64,000 nucleotides of DNA, from contig CASWRE010000006.1 in assembly GCA_949471785.1 (NCBI GenBank), forward strand, positions 30,100-94,099, read 5' to 3'. The notes under the pieces are model-generated. The model was not told the DNA's origin and did not search any database. It was given only the letters and a program-made list of their open reading frames with translations. Of this stretch, positions 18,160 through 25,809 are shown piece after piece (the stretch's first letter is position 1; each line of letters starts with the position of its first letter). A program made the translations under genes and the position numbers. The stretch comes from an uncultured Lachnospiraceae bacterium. GTDB taxonomy: Bacteria > Bacillota > Clostridia > Lachnospirales > Lachnospiraceae.

Positions 18160-19560
18160 TTACTGATGATTCGTTTCCAAAAGCGGCGTCTCCTGCCCTC
18201 TTAAAAGTATTCTGGGACCGCCGGTTTTTGTAACATATTCTTTCGTGATAACGACCTCCCCGATGGAATCGTCCTTGGGGATCTCGTACATAATATCCAG
18301 CATAAACTCTTCAATAATGGCGCGCAAAGCCCTGGCGCCGGTGTCTTTTTCGACGGCCTGCCGGGCAATCTCCCGCAGAGCTCCCTCCTCGAATTCCAGC
18401 TTGACCTCATCCATGGCCAGCAGCTTTCCGTATTGTTTGAGAATCGCATTCCGAGGCTCTTTGAGGATCTGTACAAGCATATCCTCCGTCAATCCCTGCA
18501 ATGCAAAGATAATCGGCAGTCTGCCCAAAAATTCGGGAATCATACCAAATTTTCTCAAATCCTCCACCGTTACTTTGGCGAGCAGTTCTTTGTCGTCATC
18601 ATATTTATCCTTGAGATCCGCCTGGAAACCGATAGAAGCCTGCTTGTTCAGCCTGGCCTTGATGATATCCGGAAGATCGGGGAAAGCGCCGCCGCATATG
18701 AAAAGAATATTTCTTGTATTTACTGTCGTCAGAGGCACCATGGCATTCTTGCTGTTAGCGCCCACCGGGACCTCCACATCGGCTCCCTCCAGCAGCCTGA
18801 GCATACCCTGCTGGACGGCTTCACCGCTGACATCCCGCTGGTTTGTGTTCCTTTTTTTGGCCAGTTTGTCGATCTCGTCGATAAAAATAATTCCCCGCTC
18901 TGCCCGTTCCACATCATTACCGGCTGCCGCCAGAAGCTTGGACACCACACTCTCAATATCGTCTCCGATGTAGCCGGCCTCCGTCAGGGACGTGGCGTCT
19001 GTCAGAGCCAGAGGCACGTCCAAAATACGGGCCAGAGTCTGCACCAGATAGGTCTTACCACTTCCTGTGGGGCCCAGCATCAGCATATTCGATTTCTCGA
19101 TCTCCACACCGTCCGACGGATCTGCATGAATGCGCTTGTAATGATTGTATACGGCGACGGATATAGCCTTTTTGGCGTGCTCCTGCCCGATTACATAATC
19201 GTCCAGACCTGCTTTGATCTTGTGAGGTGCCGGCAATTTCCGTATGTCAAAAGCCGGGGATTCTCTCTTTTTATGCTTTTTCTTTTTGATTTTCTGGCGC
19301 TGAGGCACCTGATTTTGCAGGCTGTTCAGATCAAACATCTGTAATGCCGGCATGTTTGCAATCAGATCATTGTAATTAATGGAACCATTGGTCATGGAAT
19401 CAAAGCTTTTCTGCATACAGTCCGAACATATATAAATATTATTGGGCAAGGCAATCATCTTGCCGGCTCTGCTTTCCGGCCTGCGGCACAGAAAACAAAC
19501 CTTTTCATATTCGTCCTCGTCTTTGGGGACATCGCCATCTATTTTTTTCTCTTCTGCCAT
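18160..19560 (-). CDS. clpX: ATP-dependent Clp protease ATP-binding subunit ClpX
   Basis: Hexameric unfoldase that feeds proteins to ClpP. The N-terminal zinc-binding domain has cysteines 22, 25, 45 and 48 (CFLC...CSDC). The AAA+ core has Walker A GPTGSGKT (163-170) and Walker B IIFIDEIDKLA. GAFPDLPDIIKARL covers the pore/ClpP-contact region, although the usual GGAFxGL reads GGAFPDL. At 466 residues it is about 40 longer than typical ClpX, mainly through a lysine-rich linker (KIKKKKHKKRE, 90-100) between the zinc domain and the core. No clpP lies beside it, so this may be a second, non-canonical ClpX. Confidence 0.9.
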   Translation of the reverse strand: MAEEKKIDGDVPKDEDEYEKVCFLCRRPESRAGKMIALPNNIYICSDCMQKSFDSMTNGSINYNDLIANMPALQMFDLNSLQNQVPQRQKIKKKKHKKRESPAFDIRKLPAPHKIKAGLDDYVIGQEHAKKAISVAVYNHYKRIHADPSDGVEIEKSNMLMLGPTGSGKTYLVQTLARILDVPLALTDATSLTEAGYIGDDIESVVSKLLAAAGNDVERAERGIIFIDEIDKLAKKRNTNQRDVSGEAVQQGMLRLLEGADVEVPVGANSKNAMVPLTTVNTRNILFICGGAFPDLPDIIKARLNKQASIGFQADLKDKYDDDKELLAKVTVEDLRKFGMIPEFLGRLPIIFALQGLTEDMLVQILKEPRNAILKQYGKLLAMDEVKLEFEEGALREIARQAVEKDTGARALRAIIEEFMLDIMYEIPKDDSIGEVVITKEYVTKTGGPRILLRGQETPLLETNHQ

Positions 19561-19636
19561 ACTCTACCTCATGCTTTTTGTCATCGCTCAACACGCGCGG
19601 TGGGGAGATTCCTTCACTCCTGCCCGTGCTGAATCG

Positions 19637-20806
19637 TTATGATTTTTTCCTGGCCAGCAGTACGCGGAAAGTCTGCTGCCTGTACTCGCCATCCTCGGTG
19701 CGCTGCACGACCACATCCACGATCTCCCCCGCCGAGTAGTAGGACAAAGCGTCCAGCAAATCGTCCCGGGACCGGATTTTCCGGTTGGCAAAGGTGACAA
19801 TGATATCCCCCGCCCTGATCCCGGCGGCTTCGGCAGGCGTTGACGCCCGCACTTCGTCCACATAGGCTCCCAGAGGCATACCATAGATTTCAGCCGCTTC
19901 CGCGACCACATCACGGCAAACCACACCGAGATAGGCTGCTCTTTTCTCCGGCACTTTATCCCGGGTCTCTATCTGAATCAAATCATCCAGAATCGGGCTG
20001 GCCGTACTGATGGGGATCGCATATCCTATACCTTCCACATCGTAGGAGGCATATTTGGCAGAATTGATACCGATCAGTTCCCCTTTCATATTCAGAAGAG
20101 CGCCGCCGCTGTTTCCTGGATTGATGGCCGCATCGGTCTGGATCAGCGTAATGCCCTGATCTTCGCCGATTAGTTTACGATCCAGCGCACTGATACAACC
20201 GGAAGTCACGGACTGCCCGTAACCCAGAGCATTTCCGATGGCCACCACCTGCTGACCCACCTCCACCTTCGTGGAATCTCCGAGTACCGCCGTACGGATG
20301 GCCTTTCTCGTTTCCTCTTCCAGAGAAGACAGCTGCACGGCAATCACCGCCAGATCATTTTCCCGGTCCGTTCCTTTCACCGTCGCGGAAGATGCCGTTC
20401 CGTCAATAAAGGCGACGCTGAGCGTCTGGGAAGCCGATACCACATGATTGTTTGTGGCAATATACAGTTCCTTGTCATTAGCCCCTATAATAATACCGGA
20501 GCCGCGTCCCACGCTCTCATAAGATCTGGAATACCCGAAAAAAGACTCCAATTCCTGCACCGACGTGTTGGTAATCGCCACCACGGCCGGCATCACTTCC
20601 CTGGATACATCCGAAACGCTGTAAGTAAAAGCGGAGGAAACCGTCTCCGGCGGCATGCCGTCCGGCGCGTCTTCCCCGGGCCGGGCGGATATCTCCCGGC
20701 GCGTCTGCCGGTAAAAAGCCGCCCCGGCGGCCATACCGACAAATGCCCCGCACAAAACTGCCGCAAACAGCCGCACGACCGTACGCCTTCTTTTATTTGT
20801 ACGCAT
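19637..20806 (-). CDS. HtrA/DegP-type membrane-anchored serine protease with PDZ domain
   Basis: Cell-envelope quality-control protease of 389 residues. A short basic head and an N-terminal anchor (RLFAAVLCGAFVGMAAGAAF, about 12-31) place the rest outside the cell. The catalytic triad is visible: H121 in ATNNHVVSA, D151 in DRENDLAVI and S233 in NPGNSGGAL. A single PDZ domain occupies about residues 295-385 (LGAYVDEVRASTPAEAAGIRAGDIIVTF). It sits between the HPr-like gene and clpX on the same strand, separated by short gaps. Regulation by envelope stress is known for the family but not shown here. Confidence 0.94.
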   Translation of the reverse strand: MRTNKRRRTVVRLFAAVLCGAFVGMAAGAAFYRQTRREISARPGEDAPDGMPPETVSSAFTYSVSDVSREVMPAVVAITNTSVQELESFFGYSRSYESVGRGSGIIIGANDKELYIATNNHVVSASQTLSVAFIDGTASSATVKGTDRENDLAVIAVQLSSLEEETRKAIRTAVLGDSTKVEVGQQVVAIGNALGYGQSVTSGCISALDRKLIGEDQGITLIQTDAAINPGNSGGALLNMKGELIGINSAKYASYDVEGIGYAIPISTASPILDDLIQIETRDKVPEKRAAYLGVVCRDVVAEAAEIYGMPLGAYVDEVRASTPAEAAGIRAGDIIVTFANRKIRSRDDLLDALSYYSAGEIVDVVVQRTEDGEYRQQTFRVLLARKKS

Positions 20807-20867
20807 AATTATTCTCCTCTTCGGCCGCCTCCGCGAATATCCCGACAGCCGTTTCGTTCCCTGTCCT

Positions 20868-21134
20868 CTATAGACTGTTTCCCCCTCCTGTAATCAGCTC
20901 GGCAAGAGCCTGCAATGCCTCTACCTCGTCTACCCCGTCGCAAAAAAGCTCCACCTCGTCGCCGCCCCGGACACAGGAGCCGAGCACGCTCAGAACACTT
21001 TTCACGTTGGCCGTCCCGTCCGGATAGGCAAATGTAATCAGTGATTTGTACTGTACGGCCTTTTTGCAAATGGCCCCTGCCTGTTCCAGCTCCAGCCCTG
21101 ACGGATAGCGGATAATTAATTTTTTACTCACCAT
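20868..21134 (-). CDS. HPr-fold protein lacking the phosphorylatable histidine (Crh-like)
   Basis: HPr carries phosphate through His15 in sugar phosphotransferase systems, and Ser46 is the site used by HPr kinase. Numbered from the ATG at 21132-21134, the 88-residue protein aligns without gaps to HPr. The GIHARPA active site reads GLELEQA, putting Glu at 15, Glu at 17 and Gln at 18. The Ser46 region is kept as ANVKSVLSVLG (K45-S46). It therefore cannot act as a phosphocarrier, but could be regulated at Ser46 like Bacillus Crh, which has Gln15. An upstream ATG (21149) has its ribosome site directly adjacent and is less likely. It follows cdaR directly. Confidence 0.85.
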   Translation of the reverse strand: MVSKKLIIRYPSGLELEQAGAICKKAVQYKSLITFAYPDGTANVKSVLSVLGSCVRGGDEVELFCDGVDEVEALQALAELITGGGNSL

Positions 21135-21152
21135 AGTCTGTTGTCTCATCTC

Positions 21153-22454
21153 CTACTCTGTTTCAGACTGAATTTGTTCCTTTTCACTCAGATGTACCGT
21201 GACCGATACCGCATCCACAAGGATAAATCCCGTGGGCAGCGTCACCGCCACCGGAACCGTGTAATCGCCGGCGCCTTTGCCGTCCAGATCGACGGAAAGT
21301 TTGATATGTTCCGGCCTGATTGCTTCGAGAGCCTCCGGCATACCTTTAACGGTCACCACCACATCTTTCTGATCGTATACCAGCTGCAGACCCGGCCGCA
21401 GATTGCCTACCGTGATATCCGTAGAAGCACAATTGAGCTGACGGCTTCCCTGGGGAATGATCGTCACGTCCACAATGATAGAGTCCGCCATATTGGACGC
21501 CAGCTTTAAATCGCCGGGCAGAATATCCGCCAGATCCACTTTGATCTCCGTGTTCTGGTTCAGTCCCTGGATATCCACATATCTGCCCGGAATCGTAATC
21601 TTCAGATCTTTCTCGCGCAGACTCTCCAGGGCTTCTTCCGTACCGGCCACCGTGATGGTATCCGGCGTCGTATTCACAGACTCCAGCATATAGCCTTCCG
21701 CCGGCGTACCGCCGGTCTGTACGTCAAAGACCACGTCGCTCTGGGTTTTCCACAATTTCACATTAACCTCCACCTGGGGATCTCCGGTGTCAAAGGTCAG
21801 ATACTTTGTCTGGGACTCCGTCATAACATCGCCGTTCCTGTCATAAATGACAAGATCCGCCTTACGCACACTGTCGCCCGTCAGGCCCGCCACACTGACG
21901 CTGGCCACGACCCGGTCAATCTTACTGACAATGGATTCCGGCCCGCCGATGGAAACCTTCTCCGGATTGGCATAAGCCTGGCCGATCTCATAGCCCTGGC
22001 CCGGTACGGTATCCCCGGTATTCACAGCAATAATAAAGCTCTGCGTCAGTTTTTCCTCAATATCCACCCGGATCGTCACCGGAGTCACCGAAATATCCTC
22101 CGCACTGACCCCGGGGCAGGTCACCGTCACAGGCACCATGATCGGAGAAGAATTCATATCGACAATCTGCGTCAGATCGGCCACCGCCATGATATCGTCA
22201 TTCCGCCGGGTAACCTTTGAGCTGTTGCCGTGCAGCGTCACCGTCACCGTCTGCTGCTCGTCGTCCAGACGGTACATATTCCCGCTGCTCTCTATATATG
22301 CCCCGTTGATGATCTTTACGGGTATGCCCGTATATGTTCTGTCAACCACCGGATCATTGATGTTCACCACAAACAGCCAGATCATTATGGCGATCAGGAC
22401 TGACACGCATTTCAGCAAAATATTATTTTTCAGACGTTTTTTCAATGCCGTCAC
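21153..22454 (-). CDS. cdaR: YbbR-domain protein, regulator of diadenylate cyclase (CdaR)
   Basis: CdaR is anchored in the membrane and modulates CdaA activity from outside. The 433 residues have one N-terminal helix (NILLKCVSVLIAIMIWLFVV, about 10-29) and four successive YbbR repeats, each with a VTVTGxxxxL/I-type core such as DTITVAGTEEALESL. The GTG start at 22454 follows GGAAAGGA and lies inside the end of cdaA (32-bp overlap), so the two proteins are translationally coupled, as is usual for this pair. Confidence 0.92.
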   Translation of the reverse strand: MTALKKRLKNNILLKCVSVLIAIMIWLFVVNINDPVVDRTYTGIPVKIINGAYIESSGNMYRLDDEQQTVTVTLHGNSSKVTRRNDDIMAVADLTQIVDMNSSPIMVPVTVTCPGVSAEDISVTPVTIRVDIEEKLTQSFIIAVNTGDTVPGQGYEIGQAYANPEKVSIGGPESIVSKIDRVVASVSVAGLTGDSVRKADLVIYDRNGDVMTESQTKYLTFDTGDPQVEVNVKLWKTQSDVVFDVQTGGTPAEGYMLESVNTTPDTITVAGTEEALESLREKDLKITIPGRYVDIQGLNQNTEIKVDLADILPGDLKLASNMADSIIVDVTIIPQGSRQLNCASTDITVGNLRPGLQLVYDQKDVVVTVKGMPEALEAIRPEHIKLSVDLDGKGAGDYTVPVAVTLPTGFILVDAVSVTVHLSEKEQIQSETE

Positions 22455-23322
22455 GTCCTTTCCGTATTCTGCGTTTTTTCTCCGTATCCCGTACCAAAGC
22501 CGGATACTGCAGCTTCTTCAGCTGTTCCCGCAGCTCGTTGGGAGCCACGTTGGTGCGGATCGCCCCTTTCAGCGTATAAGAAACCCGTCCGGTTTCCTCG
22601 GACACAACGATCGTCAGGGCGTCGCTGACTTCGCTGATTCCCACAGCCGCTCTGTGCCTGGTGCCCAGATTCTTGTTGAGGGAACGATTATCGCTGAGGG
22701 GCAGATAACAGGTGGCCGACTGCAGCCGGTCGTTGCGCACCAGTACGGCGCCGTCATGAAGCGGCGTGTTATGTTCGAATATGTTAATTAAAAGCTGGCT
22801 TGTAATCCGCGCGTCCACTTCAATACCGGTTTTTTCATATTCTCTCAGATTAATGGTATCCTCCAGCACGATCAGCGCGCCGGTCTTCACCTCTCCCATC
22901 TCGTAAGCGGCCCGTACCAGTTCGTCGATGGACTCATCACTGATCTTCTGATCACTTTCTTTCGAAGAATCAAAAGGCACCAGAGACAAAATTCTCTTTT
23001 CCCCCAGCTGTTCCAGAACACGCCGGAGCTCCGGCTGAAAGATGATTACAAGGGCTACCAGAACCACAGTGCTCAGATTCCGGCAGATCCAGAGGATCGT
23101 CTCCATTCCCGTAGCGGCCGCCACCAGCAGAAAAAGGACGATCATCAGAATTCCCTTCAACAGCGTATAAGCCCTGGTACTTTTGATCCAGAGCATAAAA
23201 TAGTAAACAAACACGGCAATCAGCAGTATCTGAACGATATCAATAAACTCAACCGTCTCCGGCGGGGAAATACTGGGAAAATTTTCTCTCAGCATAACTA
23301 AAATACTTTCCAAAAGTATCAC
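22423..23322 (-). CDS. cdaA: Membrane diadenylate cyclase CdaA
   Basis: Makes cyclic di-AMP, which controls potassium and osmolyte uptake and cell-wall homeostasis, from two ATP. The 299 residues have three N-terminal membrane helices (about 28-48, 55-72, 82-96) and a DAC domain with the catalytic DGA motif (190-192, in NTPLHDGAVLV) and RHR (223-225, in LGTRHRAAVG). The start is given as GTG at 23322 close behind GAGAGG; an ATG nine codons on is possible. A gene pair for two uncharacterised membrane proteins stands immediately upstream; glmM, the usual partner downstream of cdaR, is absent. Confidence 0.95.
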   Translation of the reverse strand: MILLESILVMLRENFPSISPPETVEFIDIVQILLIAVFVYYFMLWIKSTRAYTLLKGILMIVLFLLVAAATGMETILWICRNLSTVVLVALVIIFQPELRRVLEQLGEKRILSLVPFDSSKESDQKISDESIDELVRAAYEMGEVKTGALIVLEDTINLREYEKTGIEVDARITSQLLINIFEHNTPLHDGAVLVRNDRLQSATCYLPLSDNRSLNKNLGTRHRAAVGISEVSDALTIVVSEETGRVSYTLKGAIRTNVAPNELREQLKKLQYPALVRDTEKKRRIRKGRDGIEKTSEK

Positions 23323-23331
23323 GCCCTCTCT

Positions 23332-24501
23332 TTATATGTCCTGTATATTCCTCAATGTTTCCTCAAGCTGATCACGGAAATCTACCGCCGGCATTTCCAG
23401 GGGATCTGCAGATACCGGATGCCGCTGCTGTACAGGGGGCTCCAATGCCGCCGAGATCGCCGGGGACGCCGGAGCAATCTGAACTCCCGGAGACGGGACT
23501 GCGGCCGGCCGGCTCTGCGCCTGTTTCCTTTGTACTGCCGCCTGTTTCTTTTGCGCCGCCGCCTGTTTCCTTTTCTGGCGCTGTCTCTCCAGCCAGGCCG
23601 TCTTGGGCACCGCTTTTACATAATAATAGTATTCGTCATCTTCAAACTGTAAGTGCTGCGTCGAAGAATAATCCACCTGAAAGCAAAAGAAACGGATACC
23701 TTCTCCCACTGCGACGGCCGCCGCCGCGGAAAGGAGCAGCTGCGGAAGAGAAACCGTCATGTCCATAAAAAATCCGCCCGCCAGGATCAATACCGCATAG
23801 GACAGCGTTCCGCCCACAATCGCTATATGCCAGGAATAGTCCATAGACATACGGCGCACAAAATATACGATCAGCAGCGTGGCTGCCAGAGCAATCAGCA
23901 TCAGCATCAGTTCCGCGTTTTTCAGCAGACCGTCCAGCAGTAAAGTCAGCAGGGGCAGCGCCTCCTGGATCATTGTCGAGAGGGAACCCGACGACGTGCT
24001 TTTCTGCAGGGACGGGGCATTCTGAATCACCACCGACAGGGCGCTGTATACGACTCCGCCGCCGCAGACGCCAATCACTCCCGCAGGCCCTCCCAGCAGC
24101 CCGCAGGCCACCGGCAATACGGACGGCACGCCGATCTGACAGGCGATGGGCATCAGAATCAGCGCCAGCCCCATATTTGGGGCAAAGCGGAGAAAAAAGA
24201 TATACAGCAGGAAAAAAACCACCAGCATGAAAACCGCCACCAGCAAATGGATGGCATAGCACTGTACCACAATCAATAAACCGGCCAGAAGGACCATGAT
24301 CGAGACAGGCGTCACGGCGCTGATCAGGGACATGAGCAGCACCAGAAATAAATTATTCATCTGCGCCATATAGCCCAGCGACGCATTTATCATTCGAAAT
24401 GCCGCAAACGCCACGGCAAATTTGCAAATGGGAAACAGAATAAAGCCATATTCTTCTGAAAACGATATACATTTTTCCCTGAAACCTAATAAACCTTTCA
24501 T
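23332..24501 (-). CDS. Uncharacterised polytopic membrane protein upstream of cdaA
   Basis: I recognise no function. The 389 residues contain about ten hydrophobic segments (roughly residues 20-300), among them glycine-rich stretches (ACGLLGGPAGVIGVCGGGVVYSALS). A cytoplasmic tail begins with the acidic/aromatic motif LQFEDDEYYYYVKAVPK (about 276-292), then Gln/Lys repeats (RKQAAAQKKQAAVQRKQ), a Pro/Ala-rich spacer and a final amphipathic helix (FRDQLEETLRNIQDI). The start ATG overlaps the stop of the preceding small membrane protein (ATGA), and cdaA starts 9 bp after its stop. Position suggests a cyclic-di-AMP-related envelope role; that is inference. Confidence 0.8.
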   Translation of the reverse strand: MKGLLGFREKCISFSEEYGFILFPICKFAVAFAAFRMINASLGYMAQMNNLFLVLLMSLISAVTPVSIMVLLAGLLIVVQCYAIHLLVAVFMLVVFFLLYIFFLRFAPNMGLALILMPIACQIGVPSVLPVACGLLGGPAGVIGVCGGGVVYSALSVVIQNAPSLQKSTSSGSLSTMIQEALPLLTLLLDGLLKNAELMLMLIALAATLLIVYFVRRMSMDYSWHIAIVGGTLSYAVLILAGGFFMDMTVSLPQLLLSAAAAVAVGEGIRFFCFQVDYSSTQHLQFEDDEYYYYVKAVPKTAWLERQRQKRKQAAAQKKQAAVQRKQAQSRPAAVPSPGVQIAPASPAISAALEPPVQQRHPVSADPLEMPAVDFRDQLEETLRNIQDI

Positions 24502-24917
24502 ACCGTACCTCTTCCCGGATGTTTCACATCTTTTTCCGAATGATCATCTTCCTGTAAGAGCTCAAGCTGATGATCCAGATAACGCTCCAGCTTTTTAGCC
24601 TTCGCAAAACGGAGCGTACATATCATATAAGTCAACACAGAATAAACAAGCAGCAACAGTACATAGCCGCCGATACCCATGGTTACCATAAATGTCAGAT
24701 CGGCCACATAAATCCCCTCCAGCAGCGCGTCGCCCTTCGCCGCCAGATACAGCCCTATGATGATCATATACCCCACCGTAATGAAGAAAAAATTTTTCAA
24801 AAGCATCATCCCCAGATAATCGCTGCGATAATAGCGGGCAATTTTCAGCTCCTCGCGGGCGTCCCGGCATATCAGTCTCTCCACTTTTACCATCCTGCGG
24901 ATTCTCTTTACATCCAT
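24498..24917 (-). CDS. Small two-helix membrane protein of unknown function
   Basis: The 139 residues start at ATG 24915-24917, 6 nt after GGAGGAG; a GTG five codons earlier overlaps that site and is rejected. A basic, helical N-terminal 45 residues (MDVKRIRRMVKVERLICRDA) precede two membrane spans (about 46-63 and 75-100). A charged cytoplasmic tail (KKLERYLDHQLELLQEDDHSEK) follows. It is the first gene of the block leading through the polytopic protein to cdaA and overlaps the next gene by 4 bp, so it is very likely co-expressed. No family is recognised. Confidence 0.75.
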   Translation of the reverse strand: MDVKRIRRMVKVERLICRDAREELKIARYYRSDYLGMMLLKNFFFITVGYMIIIGLYLAAKGDALLEGIYVADLTFMVTMGIGGYVLLLLVYSVLTYMICTLRFAKAKKLERYLDHQLELLQEDDHSEKDVKHPGRGTV

Positions 24918-25060
24918 ATGCTGCTCCTCCACTCTGCAGATATCCCGCTTACTGCTATAATTACAATCCTATTTTGCGGCCCCAGGGAATTGTCTCGGCC
25001 TGTGCCGAATAATTAACGCATTTTATTGTATCACAAAACCATATACAGGAAAAGACCTTT

Positions 25061-25771
25061 TTAGAAGTCCGAACCTATGCAGACGGTCAGTACATACACG
25101 TTCTGCGCTCCGTTTTCTTTTAAAACGCGGGCGATGGCGTCTACCGTACTGCCCGTGGTGTAAATGTCATCCACCAACAGGATATTTCCGTCTGCCTTTC
25201 TGTCCTTCACCATAGCAAAAGCCCGTTCAAGGTTTCTCTGTCTGGCCAGACGTCCCAGGCCCATCTGGGCCTCCGTGCTGTTTTTGCGCCGCACCAGGCG
25301 GCTATCCACCGGCTGGCCCAGATCCGCGCCCACACGCGCCGCCAGGAGTTCTGCCTGGTTGTATCCTCTCTGCCGAAGCTTCCGGGGATGCAGCGGTACC
25401 GGAACCAGCACGTCGGGCCGCCATCGGACCAGTTCGGGCTTTACATAAGCGGCCATCCACCGGCCCAGCAGACGGGCATTGACCGTCTTTCCCCTGAATT
25501 TGAGATCCATGACCATCCGGCGGACGGCGGACTGATAGGGAAAGACTCCCACCCCCTGGTCAAACCAGTGGCGCATGGACTGGCAGTCGGGACAATAGTC
25601 TTCCGATTCGGCCGGAAGAGGCCTTCCGCATCGCATACAACGCGGGTCTCCCACCACCCGAAGCTTATCTTTGCACCGGACGCACACCACGCTCCCTTTT
25701 TCCGTCAACCTCCCGCACAGCGGGCAGGACGGCGGATACAACGCATCCACTATATATTTTGCTATGTACAC
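25061..25771 (-). CDS. comF: ComF-family phosphoribosyltransferase-like protein
   Basis: ComF proteins take part in DNA uptake in competent Gram-positive bacteria; the PRTase domain's substrate is unknown. The 236 residues open with paired zinc ribbons (CPLCGRL...CVRCKD...CMRCGRPL...CPDCQSM, residues 17-64). The PRTase domain contains the PRPP loop ILLVDDIYTTGSTVDA (about 198-213) and RGYNQAELLA. The start is GTG at 25771 behind GAAAGG. It follows recD2 by 38 bp and probably shares its transcript. Other competence genes are not in the window. Confidence 0.9.
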   Translation of the reverse strand: MYIAKYIVDALYPPSCPLCGRLTEKGSVVCVRCKDKLRVVGDPRCMRCGRPLPAESEDYCPDCQSMRHWFDQGVGVFPYQSAVRRMVMDLKFRGKTVNARLLGRWMAAYVKPELVRWRPDVLVPVPLHPRKLRQRGYNQAELLAARVGADLGQPVDSRLVRRKNSTEAQMGLGRLARQRNLERAFAMVKDRKADGNILLVDDIYTTGSTVDAIARVLKENGAQNVYVLTVCIGSDF

Positions 25772-25809
25772 GTTTCGCCTTTCTCCCCGACGCTCTCTCT
25801 GTCCGTCTC

